This document shows positions 1 to 7,774 of a DNA stretch of 64,000 nt, piece by piece; within the stretch, counting starts at the first letter, position 1, and the number at the start of each line of letters is the position of its first letter. The notes under the pieces were generated by a model. That model had not been told where the DNA came from. It ran no database searches and saw only the letters and a program-made list of their open reading frames with translations. Source of the stretch: Mycobacterium malmoense (GTDB taxonomy: Bacteria > Actinomycetota > Actinomycetes > Mycobacteriales > Mycobacteriaceae). A program made the translations under genes and the position numbers. The stretch is from contig NZ_CP080999.1 in the NCBI RefSeq assembly GCF_019645855.1, positions 3,844,001 through 3,908,000 of the forward strand, read 5' to 3'.

Positions 1-35
1 ACGTGGATTACCTTCAATGCTAAGGAATTTAGGCC

Positions 36-254
36 ATGTCTGTTACAGCACCACAAACGATGGAACCTCAAAAATATCTCACGATGGATCAAGTACTTGA
101 AGAGATTCATTCGCGCGGACTCAAGAGCGTTGATCAGGAAACCGTAGAGTACCACCTTCATCGTACGCGAAAGATGCCAAAGCCCGCCAAATACGTTAAG
201 CGCGAGCGTTATTGGACGGCAGATCAAATCGAATCTTTCATCGCCGCTTTGTAA
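36..254 (+). CDS. Small HTH/excisionase-like DNA-binding protein
   Basis: A 72-residue protein with the look of a MerR/excisionase-type winged helix: residues 15-40 (YLTMDQVLEEIHSRG) read as a helix-turn-helix entry and the C-terminal part (RYWTADQIESFIAAL) as the closing helix. A purine-rich stretch lies just before the ATG. It is the first readable gene of the low-GC integrated element and precedes the 187-residue gene on the same strand by 15 bases, so they are probably co-transcribed. A role in excision or in regulating the element is inference from size and fold alone. Confidence 0.55.
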   Translation: MSVTAPQTMEPQKYLTMDQVLEEIHSRGLKSVDQETVEYHLHRTRKMPKPAKYVKRERYWTADQIESFIAAL

Positions 255-269
255 GGACGGACACTCCGC

Positions 270-833
270 ATGAGTTTTGAGCAGGATACGTATCACCGTA
301 TCAATCAGATGCGAGCGCAACTAGGTCAAACCGTCGTGATGCCAAACGACTTTCCGCCAATGGGCGAGCTTCCCGCGAAACTTCCGAATCTCAAGCGCAA
401 TTGGATTGCCAAAGGGCTTTCCACTGAGATGCTGCGCTGGCGTATGGGGTACTGGAAAGAGACTGGATTACTCACTGACACTTCATTTTTTCCCGAATAC
501 GATGAGACCAGCATAGAACACATGGGCTGCATGTTCGCAGTATGTTACGGCAATCCAGCCAGAATTCCGCTTCGCGATCCCAACGACTGGAAACAGGTTG
601 CGCAACGGGTTTTCTTAGACAACGAGACAGGTTGCGGAGTCCACGAAACGCCTGATTGCGATAGCGGCATTGGCAGTGAACTTTTCGCGTATGTACGTGG
701 CGACTACATCTGTGTATTCAAATGCTGCCCAGCATGTTTGGCAGTCATCAATGATCCGAATCCCGATCCTGCGAGCCATGTTGGTCTGTTGCACGAAGAT
801 TCAGTACCGATAGACGTAGACCCGTGGGCTTGA
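270..833 (+). CDS. Hypothetical protein of the integrated element
   Basis: A 187-residue protein that I do not recognise. It is preceded by AAGGACG as a ribosome binding site. The N-terminal third is polar, and the second half contains several cysteines (CMFAVCYG, GCGVHETPDCDSG, CVFKCCPACL), including a CxxC-like cluster near residues 150-155 that could bind a metal. There is no membrane segment. It lies between the HTH gene and the primase, and a strong hairpin follows its stop. Codon use is AT-richer than in the host genes to the right, as expected for element cargo. Confidence 0.6.
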   Translation: MSFEQDTYHRINQMRAQLGQTVVMPNDFPPMGELPAKLPNLKRNWIAKGLSTEMLRWRMGYWKETGLLTDTSFFPEYDETSIEHMGCMFAVCYGNPARIPLRDPNDWKQVAQRVFLDNETGCGVHETPDCDSGIGSELFAYVRGDYICVFKCCPACLAVINDPNPDPASHVGLLHEDSVPIDVDPWA

Positions 834-857
834 ATCATGTTGCCTTCAAACAAGAAG

Positions 858-892
858 TACCGGCAAGACCTGTTCATTAAGCCTTGCCGGTA
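858..892 (+). terminator. Hairpin after the 187-residue gene
   Basis: A perfect 10-base inverted repeat, TACCGGCAAG (858-867) and CTTGCCGGTA (883-892), with a 15-base loop. It sits between the 187-residue ORF and the primase. The downstream tail has only a short T run, so it is a terminator or RNA-stability hairpin rather than a classical strong terminator. Confidence 0.5.
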
Positions 893-942
893 TTTCAGTG
901 GTCCGCGCCAATCCCGTTCCGCAACAGAAGAGAACATGACCA

Positions 943-1776
943 ATGCCAACCATAGACTCCGGTAGCGTTGCGGCGCAATCGCTTAGCGCCGATGAGTTCG
1001 TGACGATGGCACTGGCGAATCTAGAACGGGGCTATGCGCCGCTCCCGATTGGGAAGCGCGACAAACGTGGACGTTTCAACGCACCGTGGATTAGCGGCTA
1101 TCACGGCTATGAACGCAAGACAGCAACGCCAGACGAAATATCAGCCTGGCCTGCCCTGGTGGAGTCAATGATTCAGGACGGCACGCCAGGCGTCCTATCG
1201 CTGGGTTTGGTTCTACCGCCTGATGTCGTGGGTTTTGACGTTGACGCCTACGACGGCAAGCCTGGACACGAGACCCTGAAAACATGGCGGCAACAGTGGG
1301 GCAAGCTACCAAAGACGCACATAGTCACGGCCCGCTTTGATGGCTCAGGAATCAGGCTGTTCCGCAAGGCTGGCGATTGGGAAGCTCAAGAGCAACCGAA
1401 CAGCGGCGTTGACTTCATCGATTCAAACCACCGTTACGTCGCTGCTCCCCCTAGTTACCACCACACTGGACAGCGCTACCGCTTGCGCTCCCCTCGCTGC
1501 GAAGAGGCGAATTCCGGCGTACTTCCGTCATGTGACGATTTACCGCCTTTGCCGAAGCTGTACCGCGATGGCCTAGCTCGTGCCACCAAGGCGGTTCGTG
1601 GTCCGTCTGTCGTGCTGGCCGATTTCATTGCAGCTCACACAACCGCCACCAGATCGCGCACCTTGCAGGGAGTCACCAGTCTTTACGCCAAGGTCTACGA
1701 AATGGCCGGCGAACCGCACAACGCTGCCAAGGCTGCCCTAGACATGGGGTTTTCAGATGCCGCCGTTGGTACTTGA
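943..1776 (+). CDS. Primase-polymerase (PrimPol) domain protein
   Basis: A 277-residue protein with the N-terminal bifunctional primase/polymerase fold found in plasmid and phage replication proteins. The metal-binding acidic motif is visible as GFDVDAYDG (about residues 97-105), and the conserved blocks KLPKTHIVTAR and NSGVDFIDSNHRYVAAPPS follow, as in the family. It should synthesise primers for replication of the excised element. Its stop codon overlaps the TTG start of the ATPase gene (TTGA), and the sequence runs on naturally into that protein in the next frame, so the two may be translationally coupled or may be one protein split by a frameshift. Confidence 0.8.
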   Translation: MPTIDSGSVAAQSLSADEFVTMALANLERGYAPLPIGKRDKRGRFNAPWISGYHGYERKTATPDEISAWPALVESMIQDGTPGVLSLGLVLPPDVVGFDVDAYDGKPGHETLKTWRQQWGKLPKTHIVTARFDGSGIRLFRKAGDWEAQEQPNSGVDFIDSNHRYVAAPPSYHHTGQRYRLRSPRCEEANSGVLPSCDDLPPLPKLYRDGLARATKAVRGPSVVLADFIAAHTTATRSRTLQGVTSLYAKVYEMAGEPHNAAKAALDMGFSDAAVGT

Positions 1777-3152
1777 GCGCTGCCGACGTCTATGACGCGG
1801 TACGTATCGAATGGGCTAAAACGCGCCGATCCCTCAAAGAACTAGAAGAGCTTGCGGCCTGGACGGCAACGAAGGCAGCCAACCAAGACCGAACTATCAC
1901 GCTCACGAAGGCCACCCGCGACTACGGCACCGATACCCGCAAGGAACAACAGAATATGAGCGATGAAGTCATATGGGTAGACGGCAAGGCTTACCCGTAC
2001 CCCGGCGATGATGACGAAGGTTCAACCGATGGCAGCTTGCCTTTGGAAAAATTCGCCCTAACCTCAGCGAAGGAACTTGCGTCCAAGATAGACCCGGTGC
2101 GCTGGCTGGTTGGCGGTGTCTGGCCGGAAAAGTCCGCTGGCGGTGTCGCGAGCAAAAAGAAAACCTTCAAGACGTGGAGTATGCATTCGCTGGGTATCTC
2201 TGTGGCAACGCAATTGAATTACCTAGACGAGTTTCCGGTCTTTACGCCAGGTCCGGTGTTGTATCTAACCGGCGAAGGTGGACAAGACGAGTTCAAGAAC
2301 CGCCACCGCGCCATCGCAAAACGCTACGCTATCTCCGCAGATGACCTGAATGACCTACCCTTCTACGCGATGTTTCCGGTTGCGCCGCTTGATGATTCAG
2401 AGCTCTTAGGCGCTCTCAAGCATCACTTGGATACCGTGCAGCCGGTTTTGGTCTGTATCGATCCGCTGTACGCATACCACCCGAAAGATGTTGAGGTAAG
2501 CAACGTCTACTCGCGCGGCCCGATGCTGGCGAAGGTACGTGAAATCATCGAACAGTATGCAGCTCTCATCATTGGCGACCATATCAACAAGTCGGCAGAT
2601 GACAGCCGTCTAGACCTAGATGACATCGGTTTTAGCGGCATGAGTCAGTGGGTCGACTCTTGGAGCTTGCAGCGTCACCGCGAAAAATTTCAGACCTTTG
2701 GTGCGGACAGCTTCGCGAAGCTGGAAGTTGAATACGGCACGCGCCGTGCGGGTTCCATGCGCTATGACGTCGATTGGCACCTAACGCGAGATATGAGCGA
2801 TCCTCACGTCATCGTGTGGGATACCTGCGATTGGGTAGTCAAGAAACCGAATTCGGTTGCGAGCGCCAAACTTAATGTGCTTATCAACGAAGGCGACGCG
2901 ATCCGCGCGTTGCAAGACTATGTAGACCGCAATCCAACGACGAACAAAACCAACGCTACAAATAAGCTTCCGGAAGTCTTCAGTGGTCTTTCGCACGACG
3001 ACTGGCGCGGTCTGTGGGACAAGGCAATTCGCGAAGAGTACTTGGTAAGCGTGAAAATTCGAGAAGAACGACCGTATCGGGATTCAACTCGACTATACGA
3101 AATAGTGCGATTCAAACGTGGCGGCAAAGTCGGCACAGGCGGTCAAAGGTGA
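1773..3152 (+). CDS. RepA-like AAA ATPase (element replication)
   Basis: A 459-residue protein if it starts at the TTG overlapping the primase stop. A RecA/RepA-type ATPase core follows from about residue 105. The Walker A region is degenerate (GGVASKKKTFKT, about 123-134, with K in place of the second glycine). Walker B is PVLVCIDPL (about 224-232), followed by LIIGDHINKS and the usual SGMSQWVDS block. An alternative ATG at 1956 has AAGGA ten bases upstream and would give 398 residues. I keep the longer form because residues 1-60 look coding. Probable helicase or origin-loading ATPase working with the primase; iteron-like repeats follow directly. Confidence 0.75.
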   Translation: MSAADVYDAVRIEWAKTRRSLKELEELAAWTATKAANQDRTITLTKATRDYGTDTRKEQQNMSDEVIWVDGKAYPYPGDDDEGSTDGSLPLEKFALTSAKELASKIDPVRWLVGGVWPEKSAGGVASKKKTFKTWSMHSLGISVATQLNYLDEFPVFTPGPVLYLTGEGGQDEFKNRHRAIAKRYAISADDLNDLPFYAMFPVAPLDDSELLGALKHHLDTVQPVLVCIDPLYAYHPKDVEVSNVYSRGPMLAKVREIIEQYAALIIGDHINKSADDSRLDLDDIGFSGMSQWVDSWSLQRHREKFQTFGADSFAKLEVEYGTRRAGSMRYDVDWHLTRDMSDPHVIVWDTCDWVVKKPNSVASAKLNVLINEGDAIRALQDYVDRNPTTNKTNATNKLPEVFSGLSHDDWRGLWDKAIREEYLVSVKIREERPYRDSTRLYEIVRFKRGGKVGTGGQR

Positions 3153-3190
3153 AGTCAGCAAACGGATTTGGCCGGAATTGCGCTGGTCAG

Positions 3191-3410
3191 CCGCAGAGTG
3201 TGCCGCAGAGTGTGCCGGTAGTTTGCTGTCACAATACGCGGCACGAAACGCGGCCCGCATCGCATCTCGTGAAAATAGCCGATTACCTGCAAAAAGATGC
3301 AACGCGGCCCCCGCATAGTGTGATTCCGGCGAGCATTGCCCCGCACGGCTGCAATGGCACTACTGCCATGCAGTGCGGGAGCTTAGGGCGGAGTGTGACC
3401 GCGCAGTGTG
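3191..3410 (+). repeat. Iteron-like repeats downstream of the replication ATPase
   Basis: The 337-base gap between the ATPase and the next gene holds five copies of a CCGCAGAGTGTG-like motif on one strand: two perfect tandem copies at 3191-3202 and 3203-3214, then variants at 3311-3322 (CCGCATAGTGTG), 3387-3397 (GGCGGAGTGTG) and 3400-3410 (CGCGCAGTGTG). Same-orientation repeats beside replication genes are typical of a replication origin or initiator binding region. That role is inferred; no binding has been shown. Confidence 0.5.
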
Positions 3411-3489
3411 GACCTAGCAAACGAACCGGGCCAGAAGGTAGGCCAACTAAACACATTGTGAATCAACACAATTGAATGAAAGAGGTTGA

Positions 3490-3714
3490 ATGAAACGTAA
3501 TGATACACAACAGATTCTGCGAGCGGTAATAGTAGAAGTAGACGTAGACCGCACTCGCGTCAGGATTCAGTGCCCGTACCACAAGGGCCAACGCGGACAT
3601 ACACATTGGGTGAACTTGTCGAGTTTGACTAACGCCGACAAGATTTTGCTTCGTGCAGCCTGCAAAGCGGCTAGCGAAGATTGTTTCTACGAAATAGATT
3701 TGAAGGTGAGATGA
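3490..3714 (+). CDS. Small hypothetical phage-type protein
   Basis: A 74-residue protein with a good ribosome binding site (GAAAGAGG) before the ATG. It contains IQCPYHKGQRGHTHWVNL, with one Cys and several His residues that suggest a small metal-binding or nucleic-acid-binding fold, but I recognise no family. Its TGA overlaps the ATG of the next gene (ATGA), so it is translationally coupled to the HGG zinc-finger protein. Confidence 0.6.
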   Translation: MKRNDTQQILRAVIVEVDVDRTRVRIQCPYHKGQRGHTHWVNLSSLTNADKILLRAACKAASEDCFYEIDLKVR

Positions 3715-4313
3715 TGGATGTTAAGCGAAGGCGCGCTGAATACAAGCGGCGTCGAACGATTGCTATCAAGATGATGCGTGACGCTGGGATGACCGAAGAA
3801 GAGATACAGACGGAATCGTTGAAACTTCGTGAAGCGCTGGGAATTTCGGCCAATGAACCGAGCGACAATCTTCCGGCTGTGATTGATAAGTCAGTGGGTA
3901 ACCTATCGGGTGAAAAAGCTATGAAATCGCCTGCGTCCCACGAACCGGCGTCCGATTCCGAAAAGGCAAGTGATTCAAGGCCTTCAAACGGACGCGATTG
4001 GGCGAATTCTGCTGTGCCGCAACGTCGTTGCAAAGCACACAAAAAAGACGGTTCGCAGTGCAGCAACCCAGCTATTCGCGGCGGTACGGTTTGTAGGTTT
4101 CATGGCGGCGCAGCCAAACACGTCAAGATGGCTGCTCGCGCTCGTTTAGAGAACGCAGCCGACCGCATGGCAAAAGAGTTGCTAGGCATGGCTGTTGATC
4201 CCGATATCTCATCAGCGGTCAAACTGTCTGCTATCCGTGACGCCTTAGACCGCGCTGGCCTGAAAGCGCCGAATGAGGTTGTGCTGAGTCAAGGTACGGC
4301 ACCGTATGAATAG
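3711..4313 (+). CDS. HGG zinc-finger phage protein, cut short by an amber codon
   Basis: A 200-residue open frame starting at the ATG that overlaps the previous stop. The N-terminus is basic (VKRRRAEYKRRRT). Residues 107-133 carry the Cx9C...CRFHGG motif found in small proteins encoded near terminase genes of actinobacterial phages and elements, followed by the usual helix (ARLENAADRMAKELLG) and SAIRDALDRAGL. The frame stops at TAG 4311-4313. The same frame continues past it with protein-like sequence, so the gene appears truncated (see the next entry). Function unknown; a DNA-binding or packaging-associated role is possible. Confidence 0.65.
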   Translation: MMDVKRRRAEYKRRRTIAIKMMRDAGMTEEEIQTESLKLREALGISANEPSDNLPAVIDKSVGNLSGEKAMKSPASHEPASDSEKASDSRPSNGRDWANSAVPQRRCKAHKKDGSQCSNPAIRGGTVCRFHGGAAKHVKMAARARLENAADRMAKELLGMAVDPDISSAVKLSAIRDALDRAGLKAPNEVVLSQGTAPYE

Positions 4314-4689
4314 ATATTCGATTCCATCTCAAGTGAGCGGCTTGATCCAGACACCAATCATGGCGGTAGCAAACATGAGTCGGCAGATTGGCCGATGTTT
4401 GATCAACAGGCTGAATCGATCGCAGGGCAACCAGATTCGTATGGCTACGAACCGCTATCCGCCTCGGTGGAGTTCGAACCTGGCAATCCTCGCGAGCGCG
4501 TCGACACTGGGCGCGGAGACCTCGATTCGGACGGTCTGAGCGCCGACGAGAGCCGCGTTCGTCGGGACCGAGATAGAGGGGTATCACCGGCCAGGCCACA
4601 TCACCGGCGAGGATGCCTATCAGGCGGCAAACGAGGCCAACCGGCAGATCGGAGCACTTCGGGCCTTGCCGCCAGGGCGGTCGGCGTAG
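4314..4689 (+). pseudogene. Decayed 3' part of the HGG protein gene
   Basis: Beyond the TAG at 4311 the same frame reads on without a stop (IFDSISSERLDPDTNHGG..., later FEPGNPRERVDTG). Around 4540-4590 the sensible reading shifts by one frame into FVGTEIEGYHRPGHITGEDA, ending ALRALPPGRSA at a TAG at 4687. This looks like one protein with a nonsense codon plus a frameshift. The rest of 4690-4757 shows nothing further. Confidence 0.45.
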
Positions 4690-4757
4690 GTCGGCAGATA
4701 TAAAACCTGCCGGGGTTAGGTCACTGAGCAGCGCAAACAACGAAGCGCGCAGATTGA

Positions 4758-4781
4758 CTACCTATCCGCTACCTATGCGGA
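4758..4781 (+). repeat. 24-base direct repeat, copy 1
   Basis: CTACCTATCCG followed by CTACCTATGCGGA, itself two tandem near-copies of CTACCTAT.CG. It matches 22 of 24 bases with a second copy at 7382-7405. The two copies bracket the AbiTii gene, the integrase and the small upstream ORF. They may be arm-type integrase or excisionase binding sites, or the scar of module insertion. Confidence 0.55.
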
Positions 4782-4783
4782 TT

Positions 4784-5728
4784 TCAGAACAGCAGGTGAA
4801 AATGCTCTGCTGCCAACGTAACTCCCTCTTTGGCGGCTCCTGAGAGAACAGCACTACCGACAGCCGTCGTTACCTTTTCAAGCATTCGCGAACGACGTTT
4901 GATCTTCTCTGGCTTAGGATCATCCTCCGATACCGACTCTTCAAAATCGTCAATCGCTTGCTCTGCGTCGGCTCGCTGTTCAGAATCTTCTATGTCTTCC
5001 AACGCATCTCGCATTTGACCGATGAGCGTGGTCAATTCTGTTGGTACAGAGTTGTTTTGGATTTGAGTCGATCCCGGACCTTGGCCTACGACACCCTGAT
5101 TCGTGCCGACGCTGATTTGATACTCATCTTTGGAGCCAATATGCACTTGCACCACTGAATCCACTTTGGCCTGACTCGGCAGCTTGTCGAGCGGGACATC
5201 TTTAGCGAGGTCAATTACGATCTCTACCAACGTCGTTCGTATCATGCTGACGATTCCCGCGACAGCAGGCGGAGTCACCGAAAAATACAAACCTGTGACA
5301 TCTTGGAACATCGGCAGCATTTTGCTCCACTCTGACGCCACCACCGAGAATATCGCGTATCCCATATGGAGGGACTTTTGAGTGGACGCCGCAGTTTGCA
5401 CAAGATCCTCTAATGGCTGCCGGAAAGCTAGCGTCTCTGGGACGTACTCGCGCAGATCAGACGGTATCTGTAAGTGGCTGATCTGCTGGCCTTTCATGAC
5501 CGTGTTGCCACCTATGCTGTCTACATACAGTGGTGCCGAAATCGACCGGTACGGCGGCAGCGGCGCATTGTCTGGGTAGCCTTTTAGTTCGTTGTTCGCC
5601 CAGGCGCGTAGTTCATCTGACCCCGTTAGGGTACCGAGAGCAAGACACTTGCGAAGCAACCCCGCGAGCGGTTCTGACTCGTCTAGGACCTGCTCACGCA
5701 AACTTCTCAAGATGTCTACATCAGCCAC
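4784..5728 (-). CDS. AbiTii-domain abortive-infection-like protein
   Basis: A 314-residue protein with a GTG start. The N-terminal 90 residues carry the AbiTii pattern as I know it: leucine-rich helices (LLRKCLALGTLTGSDELRAW), then ANNELKGY and a LPPYRSI segment. The middle contains hydrophobic helices. A Gly/Gln/Asn-rich linker (about residues 208-225) leads to an acidic helical region with predicted coiled coil (ALEDIEDSEQRADAEQAIDDF) and an alanine-rich C-terminus. AbiT systems block phage growth in Lactococcus. Placement directly behind the integrase fits phage-defence cargo. The mechanism is unknown and no partner AbiTi gene is visible. Confidence 0.65.
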   Translation of the reverse strand: MADVDILRSLREQVLDESEPLAGLLRKCLALGTLTGSDELRAWANNELKGYPDNAPLPPYRSISAPLYVDSIGGNTVMKGQQISHLQIPSDLREYVPETLAFRQPLEDLVQTAASTQKSLHMGYAIFSVVASEWSKMLPMFQDVTGLYFSVTPPAVAGIVSMIRTTLVEIVIDLAKDVPLDKLPSQAKVDSVVQVHIGSKDEYQISVGTNQGVVGQGPGSTQIQNNSVPTELTTLIGQMRDALEDIEDSEQRADAEQAIDDFEESVSEDDPKPEKIKRRSRMLEKVTTAVGSAVLSGAAKEGVTLAAEHFHLLF

Positions 5729-5785
5729 GGCCCCATCGTCTCACGGTGCTACGACAAGAACGGGGACGTTTGAGCCATCGCTGGT

Positions 5786-6973
5786 CTATGCGGTGGCCGT
5801 ATGCCCGTCACCCTGCAATTCCGCCAGCGCGTGCGCGGAGAGTTCGGCGGCCAGCTTCTTGCCACTGTCGTCGTAGGCGTGCTGATAGAGCATTGCGGCC
5901 TTGAATGTCCGATGTCCAAGACGGCGCATGTTTTCGCCCATCGTGGCACCAACACGGGCATTAGTTGTGCCAGCGAACCGGCGCAGATCATGGGCGCTCA
6001 AATCTTCGCGGCCAACATCTTTGGCAGCCTTTTGAAATACGTCTTTGTTGAACACGCGGTCGTTCAAGTGACAACCGCCGCGAGCGGGTTTGAACAGCAG
6101 GTCATCGGGATCACTCGAAACGTACAGTGCAAGATGATCTTTGATGTCGGCTTGAATGTGCGGCGGAATATCAACGTCTCGGGTCTCCCCCGTCTTTGTC
6201 GGCCCTAGAATGCACTCGCCCGAACGATGACCTACAGCGCGAGTGATTGAAACAACGTCGCACTTGGCACTGATGTCTTTGCGGCGCAGTTCTGTCACTT
6301 CGCCAATGCGTAGGCCGCACCAACCGGCGAGTAAGACCAGGGCCTTGAACCGGGCGTGATTCTCGTTCGCGCCGAGCTTGTCGGCAATCGTATGCAGCTC
6401 AGCAATCGTGATCGGTTTGACGTTGGGCTTTGGCTTGGTATTCATCGCGCCGACGATCATGCAAGGGTTGCGCTCAAGCAGGCCATCTTTCACGGCGGTA
6501 TTGCAAATCATGCTCAAGATCCCGTAGGCATGGCTGTTGCGCCGTTCTTTGCCTGCGTCCAATGCGGAGAACCAAGCCCGCACGGCGGTCGGATTCAGAT
6601 CGGATACGGCCACCTTGCCGAACGTCGGCTCAATCAGCGCCGACCACTTCGATTCGTACTCGATGCGGGTTCGTGGCGAGAGTTTGCGCTGATTGATCAC
6701 ACGTTTGCCGTAGACACCGAACAACAGAACCTCGGCTTTTTTCTCGGTCGCTCGTTCGGCAGGCGGTTTCCACTTGTCGCCAGAACTTGAGCACCTGTCG
6801 CGGTAATCCCGTTCGCGCACTAGCCACGCTTCGGCATTCATTCGGCTTGAGAACGTGTGCGGCCCGTAGTGGCGGCGCAAATCAGGACCGATGAAACTGG
6901 CCTGATAGCTCGGTGCCTTGGTCCGCTGGCGTTTGATGTGCCCCCACGCGCGATGGCCTGATTTTCCGCTCAT
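5786..6973 (-). CDS. int: Tyrosine-type integrase
   Basis: A 395-residue site-specific recombinase. An N-terminal arm-binding region and SAM-like core-binding domain (about 85-165) precede the catalytic domain with the expected residues: Arg222 (GLRIGEVTELR), the HDLRR box at 328-332, His354 in RLGHRT and the nucleophile Tyr363 in MLYQHA. It lies about 550 bases from the tRNA-fragment attachment site and reads away from it. The start overlaps the stop of the 100-residue gene upstream (ATGA), indicating coupled translation. It should integrate and excise the element at a tRNA gene. Confidence 0.92.
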   Translation of the reverse strand: MSGKSGHRAWGHIKRQRTKAPSYQASFIGPDLRRHYGPHTFSSRMNAEAWLVRERDYRDRCSSSGDKWKPPAERATEKKAEVLLFGVYGKRVINQRKLSPRTRIEYESKWSALIEPTFGKVAVSDLNPTAVRAWFSALDAGKERRNSHAYGILSMICNTAVKDGLLERNPCMIVGAMNTKPKPNVKPITIAELHTIADKLGANENHARFKALVLLAGWCGLRIGEVTELRRKDISAKCDVVSITRAVGHRSGECILGPTKTGETRDVDIPPHIQADIKDHLALYVSSDPDDLLFKPARGGCHLNDRVFNKDVFQKAAKDVGREDLSAHDLRRFAGTTNARVGATMGENMRRLGHRTFKAAMLYQHAYDDSGKKLAAELSAHALAELQGDGHTATA

Positions 6974-7272
6974 CGCCCTAATCGCTCTCTCGCAACCGCG
7001 AGCTCTTCCTCAGTGAACAGTTCTTGGAACTCCGGCATAAGCGCGGTGTATTCGGTAGTGAGGTCGGGGCGACCGTTGATGTGTGCCAGCGTGGTAAACC
7101 CGTCTGGAATCGGCCCGCGCCGCAATACTTGCTTCGCGGCCCCAACCGCCCCTCGTTCCCGGACCATCACTATGTAGCGAGTCGGGTTGTAATTGAACAA
7201 CCGCTTGCCCTGTTCGATCCCGCGCAGCGTTACAGCTTCAAACCGCTGGGTCAGACTCTCATCGGGGTTCAT
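6970..7272 (-). CDS. Conserved small protein coupled to the integrase
   Basis: A 100-residue protein of unknown function. The segment RYIVMVRERGAVGAAKQVL, the GFTTL motif and the C-terminal MPEFQELFTEEELAVARERL follow a pattern I recall from scattered bacterial proteins (EF..LFT..E...AR.RL). The 4-base overlap with int makes it the first gene of the integration operon. It could modulate recombination or be an accessory immunity gene; neither is shown. Confidence 0.6.
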   Translation of the reverse strand: MNPDESLTQRFEAVTLRGIEQGKRLFNYNPTRYIVMVRERGAVGAAKQVLRRGPIPDGFTTLAHINGRPDLTTEYTALMPEFQELFTEEELAVARERLGR

Positions 7273-7377
7273 GGTCGAACCCCATTCAACCGACCTGATT
7301 GAACAGCAAACGATTCGATGCGCACTTTCGGAATCCGCCTTTCCTGCCGCCTAGGGTGCTAACCTGCGATTTAGCTA

Positions 7378-7427
7378 CAGCCTACCCATCCGTTACCTAT
7401 GCGGACCCATCTTACCTGAGTAGGCTG
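7378..7427. repeat. att-region arm repeats: inverted repeat and 24-base repeat copy 2
   Basis: CAGCCTAC at 7378-7385 is perfectly repeated inverted as GTAGGCTG at 7420-7427. Between them lies copy 2 (7382-7405) of the repeat found at 4758-4781, containing TCCGTTACCTATGCGGA. The cluster sits between the integrase operon and the tRNA fragment, which is where arm-type binding sites are expected. The remainder of 7273-7520 shows no gene. Confidence 0.5.
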
Positions 7428-7520
7428 CGCGATGTGCGTGAATGTGTCAGTCCTGAAACCCATTGTGCGCCAACATCTATGCAGGTGGCAAGCTATGTTT
7501 GCTGAAAGTGCGTCCGCATA

Positions 7521-7543
7521 TTCGAATCCTGCCGGGGGCACCA
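7521..7543 (+). other. Attachment site: 3' end of a tRNA gene (probably tRNA-Arg)
   Basis: The segment reads as the T-loop (TTCGAAT), the 3' T-stem strand (CCTGC), the 3' acceptor strand (CGGGGGC) and ACCA of a tRNA. The matching 5' T-stem would be GCAGG, but GCATA precedes the loop and no upstream tRNA body exists, so this is the duplicated 3' end at the right boundary (attR-like) of the element. The intact tRNA should lie to the left of the window. Arg is my best guess from memory of a mycobacterial tRNA with a GCCCCCG acceptor. Confidence 0.75.
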
Positions 7544-7774
7544 GGTCAGCGCCTATTTTTGTGATCGGCGTGCAACTTACGGGCAAATATGGCCCGGTCT
7601 AGCGAGCTTGCGGTCGAGCCCTTCACCAACCTGCACCCTCCCCGCTGTCGCGGGAGGTGTGTACGTTGGGACGCAGAATCGGCGCGAACTACGTACGCCG
7701 AAATGGACGAAATACATCCCATGTAGTGTGAAATGCCTGTTTAAAGAGGTTAAATTCGGGGTAGGATTTGGCGC

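Noticed and set aside
3191..3410. CRISPR array
   Set aside because: Repeats are only 12 bases, irregularly spaced and imperfect, with no spacers of uniform length and no cas genes.
7521..7543. Complete tRNA gene
   Set aside because: Only the 3' third is present; the T-stem 5' strand does not match and no anticodon arm or acceptor 5' strand lies upstream.
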